This document shows positions 12,585-22,430 of a stretch of DNA of 64,000 bases, piece after piece. Made by a program: the position numbers and the translations under genes. Source of the stretch: Sinonovacula constricta (lineage: Eukaryota > Mollusca > Bivalvia > Cardiida > Solecurtidae); assembly GCA_007844125.1 (NCBI GenBank), contig CM017556.1, forward strand, positions 20,825,057-20,889,056, written 5' to 3'. The notes below the pieces were generated by a model that was given only the letters and a program-made list of their open reading frames with translations, was not told where the DNA came from and searched no databases. Position 1 is the first letter of the stretch. Each line of letters starts with the position of its first letter.

Positions 12585-12657
12585 GGAGCAACATGCCAAG
12601 TTGCAAACAAGAGTAGTGGTGACCTCTACTTTTTTGCTACTTTGGCATGTTGCTTCC
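12585..12657 (+). ncRNA. Candidate microRNA-precursor-like hairpin
   Basis: Seen: a 73-nt imperfect inverted repeat. GCAACATGCCAA (12588-12599) pairs perfectly with TTGGCATGTTGC (12642-12653). After a short bulge, GCAAA and AAG on the left pair with TTTGC and CTT on the right, then TAG with CTA, leaving a loop of roughly 8-10 nt around TGGTGAC. The stem is close to 30 pairs with single mismatches and small bulges. That size and irregularity fit animal pre-miRNAs. I do not recognise either arm as a known miRNA; the orientation is arbitrary since the inverted repeat works on both strands. It lies in the presumed intron, between duplicated blocks, and no equivalent hairpin was seen in the other copies. 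Alternative: a very short fold-back transposon. Confidence 0.4.
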
Positions 12658-13249
12658 TACAAATGAACCGATAACCTCCTGTACAAGAATTTTCTGCTGA
12701 TGTGATGTAGCGGCTCAGTCATCTACTGCAATGGACTGTTTATCAGATACGTGATGGCTTGTTTGGACGGTTTAGTCTTAGGAACAAGCTTCAAGTTAAT
12801 TGAATTGTATATCTGATTGTATAAAGGCGCCATATTATTGGCGACGCGCTGGAGTGCGACGCCTATATATGGAATGCTCACTGAATTTTGCACATGGAGA
12901 AAAGTTTGTTTTGCGGACATTCTAAACCTGATAAAATACGTGTCCGAATTCGGTAAACGGCGTTCTATTTTAATTATTTATTTTTATATTTATTTTTTAT
13001 TTTTGTGTGTCTGTAACTTTCAAAGATACTTTGAAAATAAACAATAAGATACTGAGAAAGAAACAACATACCACGTTCGAGAAAAATACTGTATGAACAA
13101 TACTTATTTGTGTTATGTGAATGCTGCTACACATGTGCACTTTCTGCCTGTGCACTTTAGTTTTATAGTTAATTATAATAAATTTGTAACTTTTTTTCTA
13201 CATATGTTACATATGAAAACCTATTATATGGTGCTTCACATCAATGTCT

Positions 13250-13340
13250 TTTCTAGTTAGTCTTGTAACGCTCCACAAACCAGGTTTAAGCATCTTAGTC
13301 GGTCCTTTTGCCGACTGACGTTTCCAAGGTGGGACACGAT
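13250..13340 (-). repeat. Dispersed repeat family E, reverse fragment
   Basis: GCTCCACAAACCAGGTTTAAGC and TTGCCGACTGACGTTTCCAAGG are the reverse complement of the family E core seen at 49536-49610 (the closest copy). Confidence 0.65.
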
Positions 13341-13699
13341 GTTGTTTTTCTTTTTGTGCGTAATGTCTCACCTCTGTGTTTGGTTACCTGTACATTTACT
13401 CTTTAAGCCTTGATCTTGTGGTAATTCAAATGTTAATTTCTGTTGCTATTCTCATAGGAAGTTCTATTATTTTTCTTTGCGTCTATCTGATAAGACGGGC
13501 AAAGGTAAAAGCAATGATACAACTGCCTTATTTGTAACGTTGACATGCCGGAGTCTTTAGATGCTTTACCCTCTGCACTTCCATTCCGGTTTTTTTTTTA
13601 AATTTATTGTAACATAAATGTAAAAAAATGAAATGCTGAGCACAAGACATGCAGTATATTTAATAAACGACGTATACGTCAACAAGACAGTTTACCTAG

Positions 13700-13940
13700 C
13701 ATGCATATTTCCCATAAACTTTTCTCCATCCTGTAATTAAAAGCGGTTTGTTCATTTGATGTGGTCTAATTGGATTGAAAACAAAGGAAGTAAGTTTCCA
13801 ATCTTTACAACCAGAAAATCTGAGGAGTCTCCATTAGCTTAATGAACGGCATCTCGAGCATTTAAACAACATTCACAAGCCATATTTAAACCTTGTTCTT
13901 ATAACATTTACGACATACCTGTCTGATTATTCAAGTTACA
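13700..13940 (+). repeat. Duplicated block B, copy 1
   Basis: CATAAACTTTTCTCCATCCTGTAATTAAA and the following GTTCATT..GTGG, plus ACATTCACAAG further on, are matched at 18015-18180 (CATAAACTATCTCCCATCC...). Distance between copies is about 4.3 kb, the same as between block A copies 1 and 3. Confidence 0.55.
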
Positions 13941-14019
13941 TCGCCTGCATAAAATACTCTCAATTGATCAGCTGTACTGTTCATTGCTTAATTAAGATGT
14001 CTTCTGAAACTACGTTAAG

Positions 14020-14260
14020 GATATGTTCCAGGAGACTGAATCCCAATACGCTGTTAGTAGATATTGATGCTTGTGGCTGAGGTTAATTAGAGGTTAGAAT
14101 TTTATGTAACGCCCAGTTGTGAGGGGACTGCTGCGGCATGTCCCAGTATCAACATTTCCTGTGATAAGAATTTTGCCCACCTAAAAAAAGCAATAATCTC
14201 TGACCTGCTTTTCCTTAATCAAGCTGCCAATCAAATATGTATAGTACTAGAGCAGCACGG
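14020..14260 (+). repeat. Duplicated blocks A and C, copy 2
   Basis: Contains diverged block A motifs (CTGAATCCCAATACGCTG, ACATTTCCTGTGATAAGAATTTT) followed by block C (GACCTGCTTTTCCTTAATC, CTGCCAATCAAATAT), which is matched at 16719-16760 (GACCAGCTTTTCTCTGACATC, GTGCCTATCAAATAT). Confidence 0.5.
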
Positions 14261-14406
14261 TGTATTAGTTATGGGGCTATTCTTATACATTGTGCGCATG
14301 CCGTCGATCTTAAACAGACTTTTATGCTGATGCTCTACCTTTTGCGCTTCCAGATCCTTCTTTGTACGATATTTTTTGCACTATAATCAGCATTATAACG
14401 AGTTTT

Positions 14407-14457
14407 GCAGTTTATCATGATATGCGCAGTTTATCATGATATGCAGTTTATCATGAT
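14407..14457 (+). repeat. 17-19-bp unit, three tandem copies
   Basis: GCAGTTTATCATGATAT starts at 14407, 14426 and 14443, nearly identical copies. Confidence 0.85.
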
Positions 14458-15374
14458 CTTTTCTCAAACGTAATAAAAGAAGCATCCATATCCCTCACAA
14501 ATTACCTCCTGTTATTTGATAGAGACTAAATAGTTCTGTACGTTTGGTGAAATCAAGAGAATCTACATAAGTTTTATTTTCAAATCTTTACGCAATATAA
14601 AAGGGAATAATAAGTTAGTATGAGAGATGGATCTTTATTATCCGGCGAGTGGAGAGGGGACGTACTTGTGCCGAACCTTTGACTACTAACCGTTTTTTCG
14701 TTGATGATGCCATGAATATCGTGCTTTAATGTACATGTAGTAAGAAAAAAACAACACCAAAGGACAAAGAAGCGTGCTCATTCAATGAAGCGACTCTCAA
14801 ACACGCCGTATAAATTATTGAACAGGTACAGTGACGTTAGTGCCAAAGAAAAGCCACAAAAACCATGAAAATGGAAAAAAGTACACTGAAACATAAAAAA
14901 CAACAACATTTCAATCGAAAAATGTTGTATTTGAATGAACACCAGGAACATATTTTGATTCAAAAGCAATAAAAAAAGAAGCCAAAAACAATAAACCTGG
15001 ACATTTTACGCTTTTCAGAGTTAAAATAGTAGTGAATTTTAGCGTAATTTCATTCCATACGTACACTTTCAAATGTCACAGAGATCAGGGATTGTAAAAA
15101 TTGTTGTAACGTGACCGACATAAAGTTGACAGAATGACAGTTCTCGAAAAAGAAGACTGACAAATCAATCAACTCAGAGACAACAAAAGATCGTACAATG
15201 GTGCTTTAAGTAGAAAAGAACAGGAATGAACTCTAAAGAAATAACTGCAATAGTTTCTCATCTACACATCATCATTATACACCCCCTCCTCCTCATCATC
15301 ATGTTTATTGTTATTATTATTTCATAAGCATGAGAAACCCTCAGAAACTGGATTTTAACAACACTTCAAAATCG

Positions 15375-15540
15375 GTTTAAACATTCCAGTCGGCTTCTTT
15401 GCCGACCAGTCGACTCCTTTACCGATCACTCGTTTGCCGACCAGTCGGCTCCTTTGACCAGTCGGCTCCTTTACCGATCACTCGTTTGCCGACCAGTCGG
15501 CTCTTTTGCCGAAGGATCGTTCAAAGGCTGATTGGTTTGC
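15375..15540 (-). repeat. Amplified family E core
   Basis: Repeated GACCAGTCGGCTCCTTTGCC and ACCGATCACTCGTTTGCCGA units, five or so irregular copies, clearly made from the reverse complement of the family E hallmark (CAGTCGGCAAAAG). A two-unit block, ACCGATCACTCGTTTGCCGA plus CCAGTCGGCTC, appears twice. Confidence 0.65.
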
Positions 15541-15556
15541 TCCATTTTAAGTAAGG

Positions 15557-15825
15557 TCTCGTCACAGTAGTGTTGTATTTTGTATCTCGTTGCGGTTTTT
15601 TACGCGGGTCTCATGGAAGTTTTGTTAAGTTGTCTCTGGTCGCAGTTTTGTAGTAATTTGTGAATCCTCTTTGTTTTGTCGTAATTTGTTTCTGGTCGCA
15701 GTTGCGTAGTACTTGTGTCTCGTCGAAGTTTTGTCGTAACTTTTTTTCTGGTCGCAGTTTTGTAGTAACTTCTGTCTCGTCACAGTTTTGTAATAACTTG
15801 TGTCCCGTCGAATATTTGTATTAAC
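15557..15825 (+). repeat. Degenerate minisatellite, ~33-40-bp unit
   Basis: About seven or eight diverged copies of a unit built on TCTGGTCGCAGTTTTGTAGT followed by AACTTxTGTCTCGT. Open frames crossing it are by-products of the repetition. Confidence 0.7.
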
Positions 15826-16157
15826 TTTTACATTTGACTTGCATGTTAATGCCTTTGTCCTGTGCCTTTTCAATTTTTATAGATGTGACAATACTCAAAT
15901 GACCCTTGTCATACTTGAACGTCGCTTTAATGACGATAATTGTGTCGCCTCTCCTCCTGTCATGAGTAATTCGAGCCACCTTTTCTTAGAATTTTAAGAG
16001 GCTTGTATTTAGCCTTTTGAAGCTATCTTACATTATTTGATTTACAACGTGTGATCATTAGTTTTATAAATAATTTAAAGACATTGTGTTTGAGTACTAT
16101 TGTATCTTGTATTTCAACGTGTAAACATACTACCTTAAAAAACAAGGTTTATTCCAA

Positions 16158-16440
16158 CCCCGGGTGGCCGTGTCCAAGTAGTGCAGTCGCCTATTAGTTA
16201 TGTCTCAAACTGCTAATCCTTTTTTTCCTCGGGTTCGAGTCTCTGTCAAAGAAAAGGACCGATTGTTGGAAGGTTATCTAGCTACATATACTCTGCTGCG
16301 TGCTAGTGGCTCCTTCCCGTAAATTGTGATGTTTCTATCCATAAAATAGCAGGATGTCACTTTAAAAGAGTTATTCAAGTCTTCTTGGTCACGTAGAAGT
16401 CATTGGCGCCGTATAAAACACCATTTTCTTTATATCTGTT
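16158..16440 (+). mobile_element. Probable tRNA-derived SINE, diverged
   Basis: GGGTGGCCGTGTCCAAGTAG at 16161 looks like an A box and CGGGTTCGAGTCTCTGTC at 16230-16247 is a good B box, about 70 bp apart as in a tRNA. The sequence after it, with GGAAGG and later CATTGGCGCCGTATAAAA, resembles SINE tails but was not matched to families A-C here. Confidence 0.45.
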
Positions 16441-16529
16441 GTAATGTCCTTACTTTCATCACCAATACAGAAAAAAATCTTAATTGATGTAGTTGATCAG
16501 CCATGCACCCATTTATCAGACAAATAAAA

Positions 16530-16800
16530 TGAAATACGGCTGGCTTGATTAGACGTTGAAATCCAATAAGCTGTCAATAACAGCTAGTGATGTTCCTAGG
16601 TAGGATCAGTTACAAGATAATGATGCTTATAACACCCGGATGTAATGGATTTTTTGTGTCAGCATCATGTATAAGATATCATGTAATATGAATTTTGTCC
16701 TTTAAAAGAAATTACCCTTGACCAGCTTTTCTCTGACATCAAGGTGCCTATCAAATATACAGGATGCTATAGAAACACCAGACTTTTAAGTTTCAATACT
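16530..16800 (+). repeat. Duplicated blocks A and C, copy 3
   Basis: GTTGAAATCCAATAAGCTGT, TAGGATCAGTTACA, CGGATGTAATGGATTTTTTG and TAATATGAATTTTGTC match copy 1 in order, followed by block C (GACCAGCTTTTCTCTGACATC). Confidence 0.55.
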
Positions 16801-16899
16801 ACCCTTATACGTTGAGTGCCGACTGTTAAGCTTTACTACACCGACTTTTTGTGCTATTGGTTTTAAACCTGGCCAGTTCGAGTCTGACGAAATGCTAAA

Positions 16900-17350
16900 C
16901 GAAATTGTGCGAACCCTACAGTTACCACGCTGAAACGGTCAGTTTGCCAAAAGGGCAACCTGTGGTGCGTAAACCAGCCTAACAGGGCTCTAACCTTGCA
17001 TTTCATGATGGGTTTGTTAAATGCAAGAAGCAAAAAGAACACTGATCGATTTGAAACAAAAGAACACTGATCGATTTGGAATAAAATACAGTCCAACTAA
17101 AGAGTAAATATATGACGTCATTAAAAAAAGAAAGAAGTGACGCAATTAAAAATAATGTTCTCATTGTATTTAAATGAAGGGAAAATATAATATTTCAATT
17201 AGAAGTAGACTCAATTCTTGATTGCAACGGAAAGTGAAATGTTTAAATCAAAGTCAAAGACAAAATGACAGAGAAGAAGTATGAATGGATGTAGCATCCG
17301 GGCCATGTGAAGATGGAATCGAAGTACCAAAGTCCAGTGTACGTCAAAGG
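16900..17350 (+). repeat. Dispersed repeat family E, copy 2
   Basis: ACAGTTACCACGCTGAAACG, GTCAGTTTGCCAAAAGGG, CTAACCTTGCATTTCATGATG, AAATGCAAGAAGC and a 3' part GTGAAGATGGAATCGAAG match copy 1 in order. A 25-bp internal tandem duplication (AGAACACTGATCGATTTG at 17036 and 17061) is specific to this copy. Confidence 0.6.
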
Positions 17351-17999
17351 AAAATAAGCGTTTCAGTCCTGAGCGGAAATTCCAGAAAACACCATCAATA
17401 CTAATGTGCTTTTGAAAACGAAACAGGCGTAACATTTTCCTAAGTGGAAGGGGGTATTTAAGTCGTAAAAATCCACTTCCGATAGTATTGTGTTGTGTTG
17501 GCCGTAGTGCATAAAACCATCACTTGATTGTGTATTCACTTCACCTGAAATGGAATTCATGTCAAATATCGCAAATCACATGGTTCTACTCCCTCACTGT
17601 CTGTTGGATAAGATCAATAATCAGCTTTCTTCAGAGGTTTTAAGGTACGGTCAAGTTGACCTGTAAATACGGGGAAAATAGGCTATACAAGTGTCAAATA
17701 TATAGTAAATAGGCCGTCTCTAAAGACAGCATTTTGAACAACAGTGTGGTGAACATGTGTGGGTGAAACTCGTTTGGTGTTTCCGTTCTTCAAGCTTATT
17801 CGGGGGAAAATCAATAGATAAAGTTTTATTAAAAACCTCACCAACGACACATATATGTACGACAAGATTTTCGTGTTTCAACTCTGGCTAGTTGCGAACC
17901 CCAATCGTTTCGTACCTGAGTCCTATACGCTACATACTGAGTCGTTATCTCTAGACTAAGGTGACCACAAATAAGGCAATTTTCTCAATATCACGAGCA

Positions 18000-18450
18000 A
18001 GACGTATGCGTACTTCTCATAAACTATCTCCCATCCTGTAGTTAAATGACGTGCCTGTTCATTGCATTATTGGTTTGTGAAGATGGGGGCGGAATCTGAA
18101 GTAATCTCCTGCAGTTTTATGATCGGGATTCTTCAAGCAATAAAACTTTAACATTCACAAGTTATAAAATAAAACAAAGTGGCTTTGTAACTGTCTATAC
18201 AAGCTTTAACTCTCATCATCTACAATAAACTTACATGTTAATTGTCATTTCTAGACCATTGATGAATAAACTTACTTATAAACAATGTTAATGTCGTTTC
18301 AAATGACGTTAAACCCGAATTAGCTTTTGGTTAACTAGTAATGTTTCTAGAAAGGATAAGTAACAGTTAGGCATTGTCTGTAACGTCCATATATAATGGA
18401 ATTAATTTCTGTAATATGAATATGGTCATGTAGTATATGAAAATCCTAAT
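18000..18450 (+). repeat. Duplicated blocks B and A, copy 4
   Basis: Block B (CTCATAAACTATCTCCCATCC) is followed at about 18315 by block A motifs (TTCTAGAAAGGATAAGTAACAG, TATAATGGAATTAATTTCTG, TAATATGAATATGG), the same order as at 13.7-14.2 kb. Confidence 0.5.
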
Positions 18451-19125
18451 CCTAGCCCATTTTATGAAGACTCCAAGCATCGAAAGTCATTCTCTAAGTA
18501 CTATTAAGACGCAGCTATAATATGGCTATGATTAAGGGATGTTGAAATAAAACAATGTAGTTGCATATTCAACTATTTAACAGTACACGTAGTGGCGTGT
18601 ATAAGACAGCGGTCGATATATGTCGTAAATATGTAATTGCTTTCCTTTTCTAAACGCCACTTCTTAAACAAAACAAAAGTAGACAAACGATTCCCACATG
18701 AAAGCCGCCTTGCCAGAAATTGAAATTAGTTAATTACTTGCAAAGACACCCACGCGCAACACTTAGAATGTGGAATTTTATTGGGGAACTGTAGATTTGT
18801 TCACCCCAGCTGCTTTTCGTTCGGAACGCCGCGGAAAATTGTAGAGGGAAAAAAATAATATACATTTCTCTCTCGCTCTAGGATAGCAGCCAGTGGATTC
18901 TAATTTAAGATTGTCTTAGATTGGAAGTTGTTTTACGCGCAATCCTGTTCATTGATGTTCATTGTTATGACAGGTTGCGTTTGTACAAGTTTATCGATTG
19001 CTAACATCAGACTTAAACCATCTGGCGGGTTAGAAATAATATACCGACTGGCCTCGGACTGTTGTATTGACTCAAAAAGTTTCATATTTGTAACCATTTA
19101 ACCATCTGAAAATAGTGTAAAATGG
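18451..19125. other. Non-coding stretch, nothing recognised
   Basis: AT-rich with a slightly GC-richer pocket near 18700-18850. No terminal repeats or exon signals were seen. Confidence 0.35.
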
Positions 19126-19129
19126 CTTC

Positions 19130-19824
19130 TGTTACGACCCGTCGCACTATATAAGTTTATTTATAAAATGACACGTTAACTAAATGAGGAAATGGTGTAA
19201 CAGAAAGAACAAGCCAGCAACAAACTAGTACAATAATATTTTATTTTATTAAACAATTAAATCTACGGCGTAATCAAACAACAACAAATAAATGAGACAA
19301 AATTTCAGAAAGCAAAATAAATATTAGCTTACAGTTTATCCCTTAAGGAGGTGTCCCTTTAACAGTCCAATAAATAATCCAACGTCGAATAATCCTGGAG
19401 AGTTATTGGTAGAATGTCCTCGTAGATAAGCACTGTTGAAATAATCCAAAGGTAAAACAAAACACGAATGTAAATAATATAATTCCAAATCCACCACTTT
19501 AATATTTATATCACTGTAGAATATAGTAAGTCAACTTAAGTTTCAACACAGAAAGATTTAAGATAGAAGCTGCAAGTATTTCCAAAGTATATGTCCAATC
19601 ACTAAATCAAACTTTGTATTTCAAACTTCCAAACTTAACTTTAATTCTGCAAACGCGCCCTTATATATACCCAAAGAATTTCCAGAACATTCACGTACCC
19701 AGAACATTCTCGAAAACCAGTTAAAAATAAACAACTGAACTACGCGAATGCTACGTCATTACGGTAAACTACCCTTAACCTGACTAGCGTAACCTTAAAC
19801 GCTGATGTACTACTGTACATAACA
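19130..19824 (-). mobile_element. Solo LTR of a retrotransposon
   Basis: Seen: the 695-bp unit begins TGTTACGACCC and ends GTACATAACA on the + strand, so it has TGTTA/TAACA inverted ends, and it is flanked by the direct repeat CTTC (19126-19129 and 19825-19828). Read on the - strand it holds a strong TATA motif (GGGTATATATAAGGGCG at about 19657-19673) and, closer to its 3' end, several AATAAA signals (near 19155 and 19240), the expected order of U3, R and U5. No second LTR, primer-binding site or gag/pol frame is nearby, so it is a solo LTR left by recombination. A 4-bp duplication suits Ty3/gypsy-type integrases, but family is an inference. Confidence 0.7.
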
Positions 19825-19828
19825 CTTC

Positions 19829-21869
19829 TGTAACATAATAATTTTACGTTTAAACTGGTGCGTGTCATCATGTTTATCCTTTCTGTAATGTTATTTATTA
19901 GAAAGCAAGAACAAAATTCTGAATTGGTACAAGACATTTAGTTATAGAATTCTTTCAGTTTATAATGTGAGCATATATGGTTCTTGAACAAATCTAGCAT
20001 AACACAAAACGAGTTATTTTCATTACAGTCCTTTATTGTTTAAGGTTTCAAACATTTAATTAAAGAAAAATTGCTAAGTTTTATAGACCTACATGTTATT
20101 AAATAGAGCTGAACATTGATTTAAACATTTTTTGTAAGATCTTCAGTTATTTTTTACTTAAAACAAATTATTAAAATACATTATTTGATTTTATGAGCTC
20201 TATAATTTTACAAAGTGGGTGAAGTAAAGTGAACAATGAACAAACAAGATATCTTAAAAACTAAATGAATTTTAATATAAATTTACAAATTCAAAACCAC
20301 CAATTTTGTAAACACCTGTTAAAACTAGTCCCAGTGGAAACATGTATAAACTGTACATATTTAACTATTTAACTATTACTAAGACTACTTGTAACAGTTG
20401 TTTGTTTACATTTAGGCTGACTTTGATCTTGGACATTTTGATTATTGTTCATTTAAATTATATATCTTGACAACATCTCTTGACATAGCTTGACATTTGT
20501 ACCAATCAAATTGAATGGTTGAATGGAAACCTAAAAACAATAAATTAAAACTAAATTCTTACACAGTTATACCAAATGACAAATTTCATTATGACTATTC
20601 AATAAGTTTTTATTGGGTGTAAGTAAATGCATGAACAAAGAATGAGGCACTCCTCTATTCTAAGGGCCATTGGCTCATTTTTGCTTGCTTTCTAGTAATT
20701 TCCTATTATTTTGGCTAATAAAGTTATATTATATTTGGCATTCAACCATTGACTGAGAATTTAAAATTGGTGATACTTAATGAAGTTGCATGCTAAGTTA
20801 TTAAAGTGATATTTTTTGATTTTACAAGTAAATAATTATTCACTAAATTGTTCCTTTGTGGGATTTTTTCTTGTTTCTTGTTGATTTTTTCAAGTTCTAA
20901 TTTTAATTGATTTCTCATTCTTTATAAGACATCTCTTACTGACAGAAGTAACCATTTACATAACAGGCCAAATGATGCTTGCCTTAATACTTTAATGTCA
21001 TACTGCTTTTGTACAAGTACACCTATTGCCAATCACTGATTGATTGAAAACAAATAGAAAATAACAAAACTATGGTATATATTTAATTCTGGCAAGTGAG
21101 CAATTGCCATTTTATGTATATATGTATATCTTGTTTCAAATACATTTATTGTTCTTTTTGTGTTTTGTGTTGTTCAGCTAAACTTGTCATGTACAGCTGC
21201 TGAATAGAATGAAATAAATGCTACATGGTTTATTATAATATATATCATCCCACCAACAGTATTTCAGTTATTATAGCCAGGATAGAGGTTTCATATTAAT
21301 GAATTGGTATAATTAAATGATAGACATTGAAGTATTTAAGTGTTGTATTCAGAAGTTATTTTTGATATTTCTAATTAAACCATTTACTGATTAAAATGCC
21401 AATTGAACTATCTATAAAGAGCTTATTTGATAACGAAATTTTATGTTTATATATATATTTCTGTTTTATACTATAACAGAAATCTGAAGTAGTAAAACAT
21501 AGATGATGTTATAAAGATTGAGTATGAAAGTTGTTTTTCAAATGAATCCTTATACCATATCTGCACTTGTAGCCAGAGGCTAGAGATCCAGTCAACAGTC
21601 AGTTCTTATTTAAACCAACTTACCAGACAGTGCAGTCAATAATTACTAACTACGGGCACCCTCTCACAACACAAAAATAAAATTCTTTTGTAAACATATG
21701 TCTTTCACTGTTGCTTCTTGTGTGCAGCATAACCAGGCCATAATAAATTCTAGACATTTATATGTAAACACATTTTCCATAACAACTATGCATTGATTTT
21801 TTTTTTTATCTCCCTGGCAACAAAGTCTGGGAGTGTACGTATAAGGGTATCAATAAGGAAATATGACAC
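19829..21869. other. AT-rich non-coding stretch
   Basis: Very AT-rich, no exon signals. One short SINE B tail fragment lies at 21246-21275 (ATCCCACCAACAGTATTTCA). Confidence 0.45.
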
Positions 21870-22430
21870 AGTTTTATGAGCGTTGCACCCTATACCAAAA
21901 TTGGAAAAAGCCACAGGACAAAGGTATTCAAATGCATGCTAAATGTAAAAGTAAGAACAAGTCTGTGATAAGTCATTAAAAATAATGAGCAAACCCAACA
22001 ATTAATGCCTTAAAACATAAAAATATAATAGAGGGTAGAATGAACAACCAGCAATGTTTTTTTTTAAAACAAATTTAATATCGACTAGTTTCAACCTCTA
22101 AAAAGGTCTTCATCAAGATGCTTGACAAGTAAGTTAATGCCTTCGAATGGTCAGTCGGCAAAGGGAACCGACTCGATTGCTTAAACTGGAATCACAAAAC
22201 TCTTACCTCTAACTTCCTAAGGTTTTTTTTTTTTAAATGCAAGCAATGCAAAGTAAACAGATCTAATTAAATAAAAAATGTTCAAGAGTTGACATATTCT
22301 TAGATAAATGTAAGTTATGACATCATTAAAAGAAAGTATTGACATGATTAAAAATGTCCTCATGGTATTTAGAAGAGAGAGAAGTGTATTTCAATAAGAA
22401 CTATACAAATTTCTTAATTGCAAATAAATT
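21870..22430 (+). repeat. Dispersed repeat family E, copy 3
   Basis: TATGAGCGTTGCACCCTATA, CCACAGGACAAAGGTATTCA, GAGCAAACCCAACAATTA, GGTCAGTCGGCAAAGGGAAC and AAATGCAAGCAATGCAAAG follow the order of copy 1. An extra ~110 bp, containing a poly-T run and TAGTTTCAACCTCTAAAAAGG, sits between the second and third blocks and may be a later insertion. Confidence 0.6.
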
